From assembly GCA_030530685.1 (NCBI GenBank), contig JAUMUM010000007.1:25581-89580 (forward strand): a DNA stretch of 64,000 nt, read 5' to 3'. A program made the translations under genes and the position numbers. Shown here piece by piece: positions 37,704 to 46,764 of this stretch; the stretch's first letter is position 1; the number at the start of each line of letters is the position of its first letter. The notes under the pieces were generated by a model. It was not told the origin of the DNA. It saw only the letters and a list, made by a program, of their open reading frames with translations, and searched no databases. This DNA is from Actinomycetaceae bacterium (GTDB lineage: Bacteria; Actinomycetota; Actinomycetes; Actinomycetales; Actinomycetaceae).

Positions 37704-38179
37704 GCGCCACCACCACCGTCCAAGGCCGCCTCGGCCACAACCCCGAAATCCGCTACACGCCAAGCGGAAGCCCCGTCATCGAGGCCTCCCTATGCGCCAC
37801 ACCCCGCAAGCGCGACCGGCAAACCGGCAAATGGTCCGACGACGGAGCACCCCTATGGATCCGAGCCACCTTCTGGGACGAAACCGCCGAATGGCTCGCC
37901 GAAACCGCCCGACAAGGCGACCAAATCGCCGCCACCGGAAACCTCGCCCTCGAAGCCTTCACCCGCACCGACGGCACCCCAGGAACAGCCCTCCTCCTCC
38001 GACACGCCCGCCTCCTCGGCATCATCCCCCGCCGCTCAAACACCCCCCAGGCTCCACAGAATCGATTCTCAGAGCCAAACAGGCCACAGCCTAGCCCCCG
38101 CTATCCAAGCGGCACGAACGGCCCTCAAAACGGCTCCTGGAGCTTCGGGCAAGCAGCAACCGACCAGCCACCCTTCTAA
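37700..38179 (+). CDS. ssb: Single-stranded DNA-binding protein
   Basis: 159 residues with the OB fold of SSB: TTTVQGRLGHNPEIRYTPSG, then WIRATFWDETAEWLAE and GDQIAATGNL. A disordered Pro/Gln/Ser-rich tail ends with DQPPF, matching the acidic-Pro-Phe tip that docks partner proteins. ATGA overlap with the initiator gene. Expected partner of the Sak4-like ATPase. Confidence 0.92.
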   Translation: MSATTTVQGRLGHNPEIRYTPSGSPVIEASLCATPRKRDRQTGKWSDDGAPLWIRATFWDETAEWLAETARQGDQIAATGNLALEAFTRTDGTPGTALLLRHARLLGIIPRRSNTPQAPQNRFSEPNRPQPSPRYPSGTNGPQNGSWSFGQAATDQPPF

Positions 38180-38194
38180 CCACCAAGGACACCC

Positions 38195-38878
38195 ATGAAC
38201 ACACCCGCACAAACCCGCCAAAAACTCCACGAAATCCACCACATGACCCGCCACCTACCCGACGCAATCGCCACCATCCTCGGAATCCACGCCAACCCCA
38301 CCACCACAACAAGCCACATCCAACCCGACCCCATCGGAACCATCCTCACCCAAGCCCACACCACCACCGCCACACTCGACCCACTCGACCAACTCGCCAC
38401 CGAATGGGCCACCACAAAAAGCGAACAAATATGCGAACCAGTCGCACTATACCTCGCCGCACGTACCGACTGGGCCGCCACCCACTGGCCCGGCTGGGAC
38501 ACAGCCCAACACACCATCAACACCGTCCACCGGCGCCTCGCCCACATCACCGGCTACGCCCCCGAACGCTCCAACCGCCACTGCCCCTACTGCCACGAAC
38601 CCCTCACACGCACCCCCGACACCCACGGACTACCAGACATCTGGAGCTGCGCCACCTGCGACCGCGCCTGGCACATCACCGACACCCACGACACCCTCGC
38701 CGACACCCAACGCGCACTCCTCGCCCAAACCAACGTCCACGTCAGCCGAGACCAAGCCGCCACCATCCTCGGAATCAACCGGTCCACCCTGCGCACCTGG
38801 ATCAGACGCGGCCACCTCACCGAAACCAGCGACGGCATCAGCCTCGCCGACGCAAGGAACCTCGCCGCGCGCCATTAA
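38195..38878 (+). CDS. Phage protein with zinc ribbon and HTH
   Basis: 227 residues. A Thr/His-rich N-terminal half is followed by a CPYC...CATC zinc ribbon (about 128-152) and a C-terminal helix-turn-helix (VSRDQAATILGINRSTLRTW, then IRRGHLTE). Extreme use of C-ending codons and hardly any G on the plus strand. Possibly a late-gene or replication regulator; function not assigned. Confidence 0.75.
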   Translation: MNTPAQTRQKLHEIHHMTRHLPDAIATILGIHANPTTTTSHIQPDPIGTILTQAHTTTATLDPLDQLATEWATTKSEQICEPVALYLAARTDWAATHWPGWDTAQHTINTVHRRLAHITGYAPERSNRHCPYCHEPLTRTPDTHGLPDIWSCATCDRAWHITDTHDTLADTQRALLAQTNVHVSRDQAATILGINRSTLRTWIRRGHLTETSDGISLADARNLAARH

Positions 38879-38975
38879 GCCGCTGTATGCTGGCAGCGGC
38901 TCCCTTGGGCTGGACCAGACCTTTCACGTATCCCGTATTGCTGAGGTTCTGAGTCAGTGAAGGGAGGTGAGATCG

Positions 38976-39107
38976 ATGGGTGAACGCGATCGCTCGTCGG
39001 GCAAGGAAAAAGCCCGGATACTGCGCTCTGTGCTTCGGATCGCGCAGATCCAGGCCTTTGCCCTTGCTATCGTCGCTCTCGCACTGCTAACCGCAGTGCT
39101 TAAGTGA
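38976..39107 (+). CDS. Small single-TM protein (43 aa)
   Basis: A basic N-terminal half (MGERDRSSGKEKARILR) and a hydrophobic C-terminal half (AFALAIVALALLTAVLK). The ribosome site GGGAGGTGA, 7 nt upstream, is among the strongest in the window, and a hairpin follows the stop. No family recognised. Confidence 0.6.
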   Translation: MGERDRSSGKEKARILRSVLRIAQIQAFALAIVALALLTAVLK

Positions 39108-39116
39108 CGACTCACG

Positions 39117-39149
39117 GTTAGGCACACGGTTTCAGGCCATGTGCCTAAC
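39117..39149. terminator. Hairpin ending the early operon
   Basis: GTTAGGCACA / TGTGCCTAAC, 10-bp stem with a 13-nt loop, between the 43-aa gene and the minus-strand pair. Confidence 0.6.
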
Positions 39150-39196
39150 CCCCATTATGCCAGCACCACCACCACAGCGAAAGACAACCGCAGGCC

Positions 39197-39622
39197 TCAC
39201 GCGCTATCGGGAGGCGTGACGATCGGGGTGCCGGGCACCTCGCACGCGGCTCGGTAGGCAACCGCCCGCCACCAGCGGGCCGTCAAATCCTCGAACCCCG
39301 GCCGCGCCGCATGCAGCTGCTCATCGCTCCTGTACACGACGATAGCCGCCTCAGGGTCGCGCGAGTCCAGAAGCGCCTGCACGACGTGCTCAACACACTC
39401 GGCCGTGTAGGCCTCAAGGGCTTCGACCTCGCTGCGCACCCGGTACGGGATCGGGTCACGGCCCGCCTCCCACGCCCGCACGGTGCGGGCATTGACCCGC
39501 AGCAGACGAGCCAGCGCCTCACTGGTCAGCCCGAGCGCTTCGCGCACCGTCTGCAACTCCACACCCGGCATACGATCACCAGCATCACGATCACGAGCCG
39601 CGTCGCCTGTCTGGCCACTCAT
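39197..39622 (-). CDS. HTH protein of the inverted prophage pair
   Basis: 141 residues. XRE-like helix-turn-helix: LQTVREALGLTSEALARLLR, then VNARTVRAWEAGRDPIPYRV. The C-terminal half (AAIVVYRSDEQLHAARPGFEDL) looks like a separate domain. ATG 39622 has AAAGGAG 7 nt before it and lies inside the end of the upstream gene (32-bp overlap). Confidence 0.75.
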   Translation of the reverse strand: MSGQTGDAARDRDAGDRMPGVELQTVREALGLTSEALARLLRVNARTVRAWEAGRDPIPYRVRSEVEALEAYTAECVEHVVQALLDSRDPEAAIVVYRSDEQLHAARPGFEDLTARWWRAVAYRAACEVPGTPIVTPPDSA

Positions 39623-39905
39623 AGGCCGCTCCTTTCTGGTAGGGCAAGGCCCCGTACGGCCCGTACTTGGCGTCGAGGTAGGCCTCAAGATGATCCCATC
39701 CCTCGTTGTATGCTGCGGCGTCCTTTGCCGTGTACTCGTAGTTTGCCCAGTCCATGTTCTCTTGGGCCTGGCGCCACGTCATCTTCGTGGACCACACGCC
39801 GAGGCAGTAGCCGTCCTTGTCGTAGTGGGCGTACCAGCCACGGTAAAGCTCGTTGTTGTAGTGGCGGGTGATCCGGCGGGCGGCGGTAGTAATCTCGCTA
39901 GTCAT
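39591..39905 (-). CDS. Unknown protein of the inverted prophage pair
   Basis: 104 residues, rich in Tyr, Trp and Asn (YRGWYAHYDKDGYCLGVW, MTWRQAQENMDWANYEYTAK). Not recognised. GGAGG is placed before ATG 39905. It is transcribed against the flanking phage operons from its own promoter, with the HTH gene as second cistron; such an arrangement is typical of lysogenic accessory or toxin-antitoxin-like pairs, but no family evidence supports that. Confidence 0.65.
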   Translation of the reverse strand: MTSEITTAARRITRHYNNELYRGWYAHYDKDGYCLGVWSTKMTWRQAQENMDWANYEYTAKDAAAYNEGWDHLEAYLDAKYGPYGALPYQKGAAYEWPDRRRGS

Positions 39906-39962
39906 CTCGGGCCTCCTTCAGACTCCGGGCTGTGGGGCCTATCCCCTCAACCTCGCACCTCT

Positions 39963-39992
39963 AGTATACCCCCTATTTTAGGCTGTATACAA
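39963..39992 (-). promoter_or_regulatory. Promoter of the inverted pair
   Basis: On the minus strand TTGTAT (39992-39987) and TATACT (39968-39963) are separated by 18 bp, near consensus and AT-rich within a GC-rich region. Confidence 0.65.
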
Positions 39993-40328
39993 GTGTAGGG
40001 AAAGTGGCCCACACCACAACCAAGCCTGGATCGTTCTCGGCATTAACACCCACAACTTGACACCCGGCAAACGCCCTGCAACGCTTGACCTGAATAACTA
40101 TGCCCATTCCACCCCAGCAGGCATAACCACCCCGGCAACGACGCCCCCAACAGCCCCACCCACAACCCACCCGGGGCCACACTCCCAGACACCCACCCCC
40201 ACACGACACACCCCAACCCACCCCTCACACACCCCGCCCCTGACACGTCCCACGGGCCACCCCCTGCACAACCCGGCCCCGACCAAACCACCCAAGCCCA
40301 CACACCACAGCAGCCAGACACGATCATC
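39993..40328. other. C-rich noncoding region before the packaging genes
   Basis: No gene supported. The plus strand is extremely C/A-rich (runs of CCCCACCC and CACACC) with almost no G. It could carry the cos or pac site, being just upstream of HNH and terminase, but no specific site can be read. Confidence 0.45.
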
Positions 40329-40631
40329 ATGGCAACCTCACGCACCGGAACCACAAGCCACCGCCACTGGCGAACGCACATCCTCACACGCGACCGCAAC
40401 GCAGGGATCACACACTGCCCAATCTGCGCAGTCCAACTCGACTACGACCACACAAGGCAACCAAACTCGGCAGAACCAGACCACGTCACGCCATGGGCAC
40501 GAGGCGGAACCAACACGGCCGACAACGGCCGGACAATATGCCGACACTGCAACCAGTCACGAGGCGACGGAACACACAGGAAAGCCCGCAAAAACACGCC
40601 GAAAACAACCACCAACCTCATCGAATGGTAG
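40329..40631 (+). CDS. HNH endonuclease next to terminase
   Basis: 100 residues. Zinc-binding C30-C33 and C71-C74, with the catalytic D51-H52 (AEPDHVTPWARGG) and the N in TADNGR. Small HNH enzymes beside terminase are needed for genome cleavage at cos in HK97-like phages, so the prophage probably packages by cohesive ends. Confidence 0.88.
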   Translation: MATSRTGTTSHRHWRTHILTRDRNAGITHCPICAVQLDYDHTRQPNSAEPDHVTPWARGGTNTADNGRTICRHCNQSRGDGTHRKARKNTPKTTTNLIEW

Positions 40632-40854
40632 ACCGACACGACACGCAAACACGCGCAACCACCACACCACACGCCACCACCACACAACAGACGAGCCGAC
40701 CACACACCACGGCACACCACCCGAGCCACCAACCCGGCCACCAACAGGCGATGGCGGCCACCAGGGGCACCACCCCCTCCCCTAACGCGGCCTCGCCCCC
40801 CGAAGGCATAGCGCAATATCTCCCCGCAAGGAATTACTGAAGGAGGTGCCGTTG

Positions 40855-41157
40855 ATGTCTGGTCTGAAAGCTGTCGCCAGTGACGGACAGAAACCGAAGC
40901 GGCGTTCGAAGCAGGGGCAGAAGTCGGTGGCCGTGGCGGCGAAGTCGGGTGATCAGAAGGAACTTCTGCTGGCTCTTCAGGATCGGATCGCGGTTGCCGT
41001 GCAGGATCCGGCTACGTCGCCTCGCGACCTTGCTCCGTTGTCTCGTCGGTTGATGGAGATCGCGAAAGAGTTGGAGGCGATCAAGGAGCAGGAAAGGGAG
41101 GATGGCAGCATTGTCGTCGACGTCGAGGACGAGCCGTTCGACCCTTCGTCTGTCTAG
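40855..41157 (+). CDS. Terminase small subunit
   Basis: 100 residues: basic, disordered N-terminus (PKRRSKQGQK) and helical body (ALQDRIAVAVQDPATSPRDLAPLSRRLMEIAKELEAI, partly shown) matching actinophage small terminases. ATG 40855 has GGAGG 8 nt upstream. It recognises the packaging site. Overlaps the large-subunit gene by 56 bp. Confidence 0.78.
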   Translation: MSGLKAVASDGQKPKRRSKQGQKSVAVAAKSGDQKELLLALQDRIAVAVQDPATSPRDLAPLSRRLMEIAKELEAIKEQEREDGSIVVDVEDEPFDPSSV

Positions 41158-42580
41158 TCTTGCCCGTCACGTGTGCGTGCCGGAGGGGATCGTGGCGACC
41201 GGGTGGGGCCCGGTGCGCCGGCAGTGCGCCAAGCTCGGCGTCGAGTTCGACCAGTGGCAGCATGACCTCGGGGCGCTCGCGTTGGCTAAGCGTGCTTCTG
41301 GGGCGTATGCGTGTGGCGTGGGTGGAGCGGCGATGTCGATTCCCCGCCAGACGGGCAAGACGTACACGGTCGGCTGGATGGTTTTCGCTCTGTCGATTCT
41401 GTTTCCGGGGCTGACGGTCATTTGGACGGCTCACCGTACGCGAACGGCCTCGGAGACGTTCACGTCGATGAAGTCGATGGCGTCCCGGCCGAAGGTCGCT
41501 CCACTTGTGCAGGCCGTCCGCTCGGTCAATGGTGAGCAGGCGGTCATGTTCAAGAACGGGTCGCGAATCTTGTTTGGGGCGCGCGAATCGGGTTTCGGCC
41601 GCGGGTTCGCGCGGGTGGACGTGCTCGTGCTGGATGAGGCGCAGATCCTCACGGAGAACGCGATGTCGGACATGGTTCCGGCGACGAATGCGGCTGCCAA
41701 TGGGCTTGTTCTGCTTATGGGTACTCCTCCTCGGCCGAAGGATCCGGGCGAGGTGTTTGCCAACCGGAGAGCTGACGGCCTGGCTGGGGATGCGGACACG
41801 CTCTACGTCGAGTTCTCGGCCGACCGTGAGGCCACGGCTGATGATTGGGGCCAACTGGCGGTCGCGAACCCGTCGTTTCCTCACCGGACGAGCAAGACGG
41901 CGATCTTGCGGATGAAGAAGCTTCTCGGGTCGGACGATAATTTCCGGCGCGAGGCCATGGGCATTTGGGATGTGGATGGGTCCGCGTCGCGCGGGATTAG
42001 CGAGTTTGACTGGCTGGCGACGGCGGTTGATGAGGCTCCGGAGGGTGTGCGCTCGCTGGCGGTCGCGTTTTCCAAGGACGGTGACCGGCAGGCCGTGGCC
42101 GGCGCTGTCAAGTACGAGGCCGGCGTGCACGTTGAACTCGTTGGCGCTTATTCGGGGCCGACCGAGGCGGGCGTTGCGTCGTTGGCGGATTGGCTGGCCG
42201 CGCGGTGGCGCAGGACAGCGAGGATCGCGATTTGCGGCCGTGCAGCCTCGGCCTCACTGGAGGATGCGCTGCGCGAGCGCGGCGTGCCACGCAAGGTTAT
42301 CCATGTCATGACGACCGGTGAGTATCTGGCGTCCTGCCAGCTACTGCTTGACGGCATCCGTGAGGGCGCGGTGACTCATCCGCGCGCCGATGCCGATGAC
42401 GCCTTGGAAGAATCGGTTGCTTGCACAGATCGCAAGTGGCGCGGCCAGGATGGCGCGTGGGGCTGGCAGGCGACGACCGAGGCGGGAGACGAGACTCCGG
42501 TCGAAGCTGTCGGTGCCGCCTTGTGGGCTGCCCGCACGTCTAAGCGAGTGCCAGGAAGGAAAGGGGAGGTGCTGGTGTGA
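41102..42580 (+). CDS. terL: Terminase large subunit
   Basis: 492 residues. ATPase: Walker A-like SIPRQTGKTY, Walker B VLVLDEAQ, motif III LLMGTPP. The nuclease half starts at about residue 315 (SLAVAFSKDGDRQAVA with the first acidic residue). It drives DNA packaging. ATG 41102 lies within the small subunit gene; a GTG at about 41171 is a possible alternative. Confidence 0.92.
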   Translation: MAALSSTSRTSRSTLRLSSLARHVCVPEGIVATGWGPVRRQCAKLGVEFDQWQHDLGALALAKRASGAYACGVGGAAMSIPRQTGKTYTVGWMVFALSILFPGLTVIWTAHRTRTASETFTSMKSMASRPKVAPLVQAVRSVNGEQAVMFKNGSRILFGARESGFGRGFARVDVLVLDEAQILTENAMSDMVPATNAAANGLVLLMGTPPRPKDPGEVFANRRADGLAGDADTLYVEFSADREATADDWGQLAVANPSFPHRTSKTAILRMKKLLGSDDNFRREAMGIWDVDGSASRGISEFDWLATAVDEAPEGVRSLAVAFSKDGDRQAVAGAVKYEAGVHVELVGAYSGPTEAGVASLADWLAARWRRTARIAICGRAASASLEDALRERGVPRKVIHVMTTGEYLASCQLLLDGIREGAVTHPRADADDALEESVACTDRKWRGQDGAWGWQATTEAGDETPVEAVGAALWAARTSKRVPGRKGEVLV

Positions 42581-44031
42581 CTGTTATTTCCAAGGAAACT
42601 CCCGCCCTGTTCCCGGTGCTCATGTCGGCGCCGGCACCGGCCGGGATGGACGACCACACTCAGGGTCTCCTTGACCGTCTGATCCGCACGTGGGCTCGCA
42701 AGTATCCGCGTAATGTCCTGCGCCAGACCTATTTGGACGCCAAGACGCTTGTGCGCAATTTGAACATCGCGATTTCTGACGAGATCGCCGCTGACTTGCA
42801 GATCGTCTCTGGCTGGCCGGAAAAGGCCGTCTATGCCCTGGCGAACATGTGCATGTGGGATGGGCCCGTGGCCCCGTCCGGGTCGGAAGACCCGTTCGAG
42901 TTGTCAGCCATCCTCGACGCGAACCGTTTCGACGTCGAGCTGTCGCAGATGATCGTCTCGTCGATGGCTAAGTCGGTCGCGTTCGTGTCGACGACCGTCG
43001 GCGACGTCGCTTCCGGGGAGCCGGCGGTGATGGTCATGCCGCATTCGGCCGAGTGGTCGGCGGCCCTGTGGGATCGGCGCCGTCGCGAGCTGGAGGCCGC
43101 GCTCGTCATCAACGATACGGATGACCTGGGCCGTCCGACGGCGTTAACGGTCCTAACGGCGTTCGAGGCGGTCTCGTGTGAGAACCGAGGGGCCGGCTGG
43201 TTCGTCTCTGACGTGCGCGCCCACGGGCTGCGGCGCGTGCCCGTCGAGGCCTTCCCGTTCCGCCCTTCGCTGGAGCGCCCGTTCGGCCGGGCGCGGATCT
43301 CGCGGCCTGTCATGACGATCACGGACCGTGCTATACGTGCCGCGCTGAGGGCCGAGCTGTCGGGCGAGCTGTTCACCATCCCGGGCCTTCTTCTCAACGG
43401 GGTTAACCGTGAGCAGTTCGAGGAGATCAAGAAGTCGTGGTCGTGGCGGGTCGGCTCTCTCAAAGGCTTGACGCGCGACGAGAACGATGAACTGGCAGCG
43501 ATCACGCAGCTACCGCAGGCGTCCCAGCAGCCGCACGTCGATCAGATGCGCACGCTGGCCGCCGAGTTCTCGGGCGTGACCTCCCTGCCCCTGTCCTCGC
43601 TCGGCATCGTCCAGGACAACCCCGAGTCCGCCGACGCGATCTACGCTGCCAAAGAGGAAATCGTCATTGAGGCGCATAACGCGACCATGGTCTATGGTCA
43701 CGGCCTGAACAGGATCTACCAGAACGTCGTGATGATGCGCGATGGTCTTGACGAGATGCCCGAGGAACTGGCCCGGATCTCCACTCGGTGGCGCAACCCG
43801 GCGATGCCGTCGATCGTTTCTCAGTCGGATGCCATGGTCAAGCAGATCTCGGCCATCCCCGACCTGGCCAAGACGGATGTGGCCTTGGAGGAGATGGGTT
43901 ACACGCGCGAGCAGATCTTGCGGATTCGCTCGCAGATCCGCCGCTCCCAGGCTTCCGATGTCCTCGCCCGCCTGTACGCAGGCGACGACACGCCCGGCCA
44001 AGACGAGCCAGTGCGTGAGGCGGAACCGTGA
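42577..44031 (+). CDS. Phage portal protein
   Basis: 484 residues of the SPP1 gp6-like portal group: LDRLIRTWARKYPRNVLRQT start, a long middle with TRDENDELAAITQLPQASQQ, and SSLGIVQDNPESADAIYAAKEE, the usual stretch before the C-terminal helices. GTG start overlapping terL by 4 bp. Forms the DNA gate of the capsid. Confidence 0.9.
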   Translation: MTVISKETPALFPVLMSAPAPAGMDDHTQGLLDRLIRTWARKYPRNVLRQTYLDAKTLVRNLNIAISDEIAADLQIVSGWPEKAVYALANMCMWDGPVAPSGSEDPFELSAILDANRFDVELSQMIVSSMAKSVAFVSTTVGDVASGEPAVMVMPHSAEWSAALWDRRRRELEAALVINDTDDLGRPTALTVLTAFEAVSCENRGAGWFVSDVRAHGLRRVPVEAFPFRPSLERPFGRARISRPVMTITDRAIRAALRAELSGELFTIPGLLLNGVNREQFEEIKKSWSWRVGSLKGLTRDENDELAAITQLPQASQQPHVDQMRTLAAEFSGVTSLPLSSLGIVQDNPESADAIYAAKEEIVIEAHNATMVYGHGLNRIYQNVVMMRDGLDEMPEELARISTRWRNPAMPSIVSQSDAMVKQISAIPDLAKTDVALEEMGYTREQILRIRSQIRRSQASDVLARLYAGDDTPGQDEPVREAEP

Positions 44032-44783
44032 CGAGCAGGGCCGACGTCGAGCGCTACTCGCGCGTCGTGTCCACAGTCGCCGAGGCGGCCGTCGCCGAAG
44101 TGCACCGCATCTTCCGTGGCCTGGACCTGTCCGACCATCGGGGAGCCCGCGACGTGCTCGTCGAGGCTATCCCGCGCCTGACCGCGGCCTACGGGGACGT
44201 GTCAGCCACGAGCGCGGCCCAATGGTATGAGACCGTCAGGGACCGGGCTGTCGGCGGCAGGTACGAGGCACTCCTGGCCGACCTGGAAGATTACGTGGCC
44301 CGCGCTGCCGGCGACGTCCGCTACGCTGCCGGCCGACTGTTCACGGGCGAGATCGAGCAGGCCCAGACGCTCATCTCGTCTTCCGTGGACAAGCACGTCA
44401 AGAACGCCGGCAGGTCGACGATTGCGCTCAACATCGCCGCCGATAGCAAGGGCCCCCGTTGGGCAAGAGTGCCTCGTGGACCGGTCACGTGCGCGTGGTG
44501 CCTGATGCTTGCCTCGCGCGGCTGGGTCTACCACACGCAGGCCACGGCCGGCAGCGTCGGACATGAGTATCACGCTCACTGCGACTGTCAGATCGTGCCC
44601 GAGTGGGGCAAGGTCAAGGCGCACATCGCCGGGTACGACCCGAAGGCCTTGTACGGCAAGTACTCGCAGGCACGTGCCGAGGTCGTCGCTCAGGGGCTCA
44701 CCCCGGACGCCGAGACAATCGCCGCGCAGATCCGCAGGTTGTTCCCTAACTCTGTCACCGACGGCGTACTCACCCGCCCGTGA
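44028..44783 (+). CDS. MuF-like minor head protein
   Basis: 251 residues, directly after the portal as usual. The C-terminal zinc-like cluster VTCAWCLMLASRGWVY with H-x-H-C-D-C (YHAHCDCQIVPEW) is diagnostic for the MuF/VG15 family of actinophages. GTG start in a 4-bp overlap. Confidence 0.87.
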   Translation: MTSRADVERYSRVVSTVAEAAVAEVHRIFRGLDLSDHRGARDVLVEAIPRLTAAYGDVSATSAAQWYETVRDRAVGGRYEALLADLEDYVARAAGDVRYAAGRLFTGEIEQAQTLISSSVDKHVKNAGRSTIALNIAADSKGPRWARVPRGPVTCAWCLMLASRGWVYHTQATAGSVGHEYHAHCDCQIVPEWGKVKAHIAGYDPKALYGKYSQARAEVVAQGLTPDAETIAAQIRRLFPNSVTDGVLTRP

Positions 44784-44825
44784 TGTCTCCAGCGGCCCCT
44801 GCCGCCGGAACCACCCAACCATCCC

Positions 44826-44851
44826 GGCCCGTAGCGCGAGGCTACCGGGCC
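44826..44851 (+). other. Intergenic hairpin before the scaffold gene
   Basis: GGCCCGTAGC pairs with GCTACCGGGCC (one bulged base) around GCGAG. It may modulate readthrough or RNA processing between head genes. Confidence 0.45.
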
Positions 44852-44893
44852 CCGAGCCGCGCGAGGCGGCACCGCAACGAAAGGACACACACC

Positions 44894-45466
44894 ATGGCCG
44901 ACACGACGACCGCCCCTACCCAGGACGCCGCCGCCGCCTCTGCAACTCCCGAGACTGGCACGCCCGCCGATGGCGACCAGCTCGGCGAGGCAGGCAAGCG
45001 GGCTCTCGACCGTGAGCGCGAGGCTCACAAGGCCGCCGCCAAGCGCGCCGCAGCCGCCGAGGCCAAGCTCCGCGAGCTCGAAGACGCGGGTAAGACTGAG
45101 GCGCAGAAACAGGCCGAGGAACTCCAGCGCGCCAAGGCCGAGCTTGCCGAAGCCAAGGCACTGGCCTCGCGCCTGACTGTCGCGGCGGACACTGGCATCC
45201 CTGCCGGCATTCTTGCCGGGCCGGGCGACGACATGGACGCCTGGGTGAAGGCCCTGCTCGACTGGAAGGGCGAGGCAGCCGCCGTGCAGGACAATGCCGG
45301 CACGACCGCCGGCGAGCCCGTCCCGTCCCTCGGACACCAGCCGCAACCGGCCGGGAACGTGTCGATCGATGCGCAAATCGCCGCAGCAGAAAAGGCCGGT
45401 GACGCGACGCTGGCCAAGTCTCTCAAGGCGATGATGCTCGGGCGCATGCCCGCAGCCTCGAACTGA
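44894..45466 (+). CDS. Capsid scaffolding protein
   Basis: 190 residues, acidic, with a central coiled coil (REAHKAAAKRAAAAEAKLRE, then KQAEELQRAKAELAEAKALA) and a C-terminal helix (AEKAGDATLAKSLKAMML). Position between MuF and major capsid protein fits. ATG 44894 with GAAAGGA upstream, rather than the frame start at 44780. Confidence 0.85.
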   Translation: MADTTTAPTQDAAAASATPETGTPADGDQLGEAGKRALDREREAHKAAAKRAAAAEAKLRELEDAGKTEAQKQAEELQRAKAELAEAKALASRLTVAADTGIPAGILAGPGDDMDAWVKALLDWKGEAAAVQDNAGTTAGEPVPSLGHQPQPAGNVSIDAQIAAAEKAGDATLAKSLKAMMLGRMPAASN

Positions 45467-45497
45467 CCACACCCAAAGCCCACGCTAGGAGGTATCC

Positions 45498-46457
45498 ATG
45501 CCCGGAATCACCGGTATGGCAACCACGTATAACTCCCCGAACTATGTCGGGGAACTGTTCAACGCGTCCCCTGAAGACACTCCATTCCTGTCCGCGATTG
45601 GCGGGCTGACCGGTGGCGAGTCGACCGGCGCGATCATCACGACCTGGTCGGGATACGACCTGCGCGACGCGGACGATTCCCGCCAGCGCCTGGAAGGCGC
45701 CGAGGCCCCGCAGTCCGAAGAGCGCGCCCGATTCGCCGCCTCGAACGTCCTGGAGATCCACCAGGAAGCCTTTTCCGTGTCCTACACGCGTATGGGAACG
45801 AACCGGCAGGTCACCACGGACGGTGCCGCGCAGGTCCAGGCCGGCGACCCGTCGGTCATCGACGAGATCGCCTTCCAGGCCGACGCCCAGCTCAAGCAGA
45901 TCGCGCGCGATGTCGAGAAGTCGTTCATCACCGGCACCTACCAGATGCCGGTCGACAACACGACGGCCCGCAAGACGCGCGGGCTCCTGGAAGCCATTAC
46001 CACGAATGTGGCGACCACGACGTCGACCGCGGAGACCCTAGCGGCCGACGAGCTCCTCGACCTCATGCAGCAGGTGTGGGAGAACGGCGGCATCCAGGAG
46101 TCCGAGACCCGGACGATCATCGTCGGCGCCGCTCTCAAGCGCGCCCTGACCAGGATCTTCATCCGCGATGCCAAGTTTGAGGAGCGTTCCCGCAACGTCG
46201 GCGGCGTCAACCTTCAGACGATCGAGACCGATTTCGGCCGGGCCAACATCATGCTTGACCGGTACATGCCAGCCACCACCCTGGCGGTCGTCTCGCTTGA
46301 AGAGTGCGCGCCGCGCTTCCTCGAAGTCCCTGGCAAGGGGCATTTCTTTGCCGAGCCGCTGGCCAAGACTGGCGCGTCGGAAAAGTACCAGCTGTACGGC
46401 GAGATCGGCTTGAAGTACGGCAACGAGAAGAAGCACGGCAAGCTCACCGTCGCCTGA
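45498..46457 (+). CDS. Major capsid protein, SU10/DUF5309 type
   Basis: 319 residues. MPGITGMATTYNSPNYVGEL, then DTPFLSAIGGL is the usual start of SU10-type capsids, which have the HK97 fold; the P-domain segment is RTIIVGAALKRALTRIFI and the end GLKYGNEKKHGKL. TAGGAGG is 6 nt before ATG, the strongest of the head genes, as expected for the most abundant protein. Confidence 0.92.
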   Translation: MPGITGMATTYNSPNYVGELFNASPEDTPFLSAIGGLTGGESTGAIITTWSGYDLRDADDSRQRLEGAEAPQSEERARFAASNVLEIHQEAFSVSYTRMGTNRQVTTDGAAQVQAGDPSVIDEIAFQADAQLKQIARDVEKSFITGTYQMPVDNTTARKTRGLLEAITTNVATTTSTAETLAADELLDLMQQVWENGGIQESETRTIIVGAALKRALTRIFIRDAKFEERSRNVGGVNLQTIETDFGRANIMLDRYMPATTLAVVSLEECAPRFLEVPGKGHFFAEPLAKTGASEKYQLYGEIGLKYGNEKKHGKLTVA

Positions 46458-46527
46458 CGCCGCGTCGGAACCAGGCGGGGCCTTCGTCGGATACGGCCGG
46501 CCCTGCCTGGCGCCGTCGAGAGAAAGG

Positions 46528-46752
46528 ATGAATGACGTGAAGGTGTATTCGCGACGGCACCGTGACCTGCTCGTCACTAACCCGAGGGTGCGATTCGTCG
46601 ACGGCGTGGCCGAGGTAAGCCGCGCTCAGGCCGAGCAGCTGCGTCCAATCGCCGACCGGCTCGGCCTGGAGCTGCCCGACAGTCCGCAGTCGGACGACGG
46701 CCAGGACGAAACGGCCCAGCCGGCCAAGAGGAAGGCCCGGCACGCCAAGTGA
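46528..46752 (+). CDS. Small head-region protein of unknown function
   Basis: 74 residues: VYSRRHRDLLVTNPRVRFVD followed by an acidic linker and a Lys/Arg tail. GAAAGG upstream. Position suggests a head decoration or head-fibre-like protein; unproven. Confidence 0.6.
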   Translation: MNDVKVYSRRHRDLLVTNPRVRFVDGVAEVSRAQAEQLRPIADRLGLELPDSPQSDDGQDETAQPAKRKARHAK

Positions 46753-46764
46753 GAGGAGGGCCCC

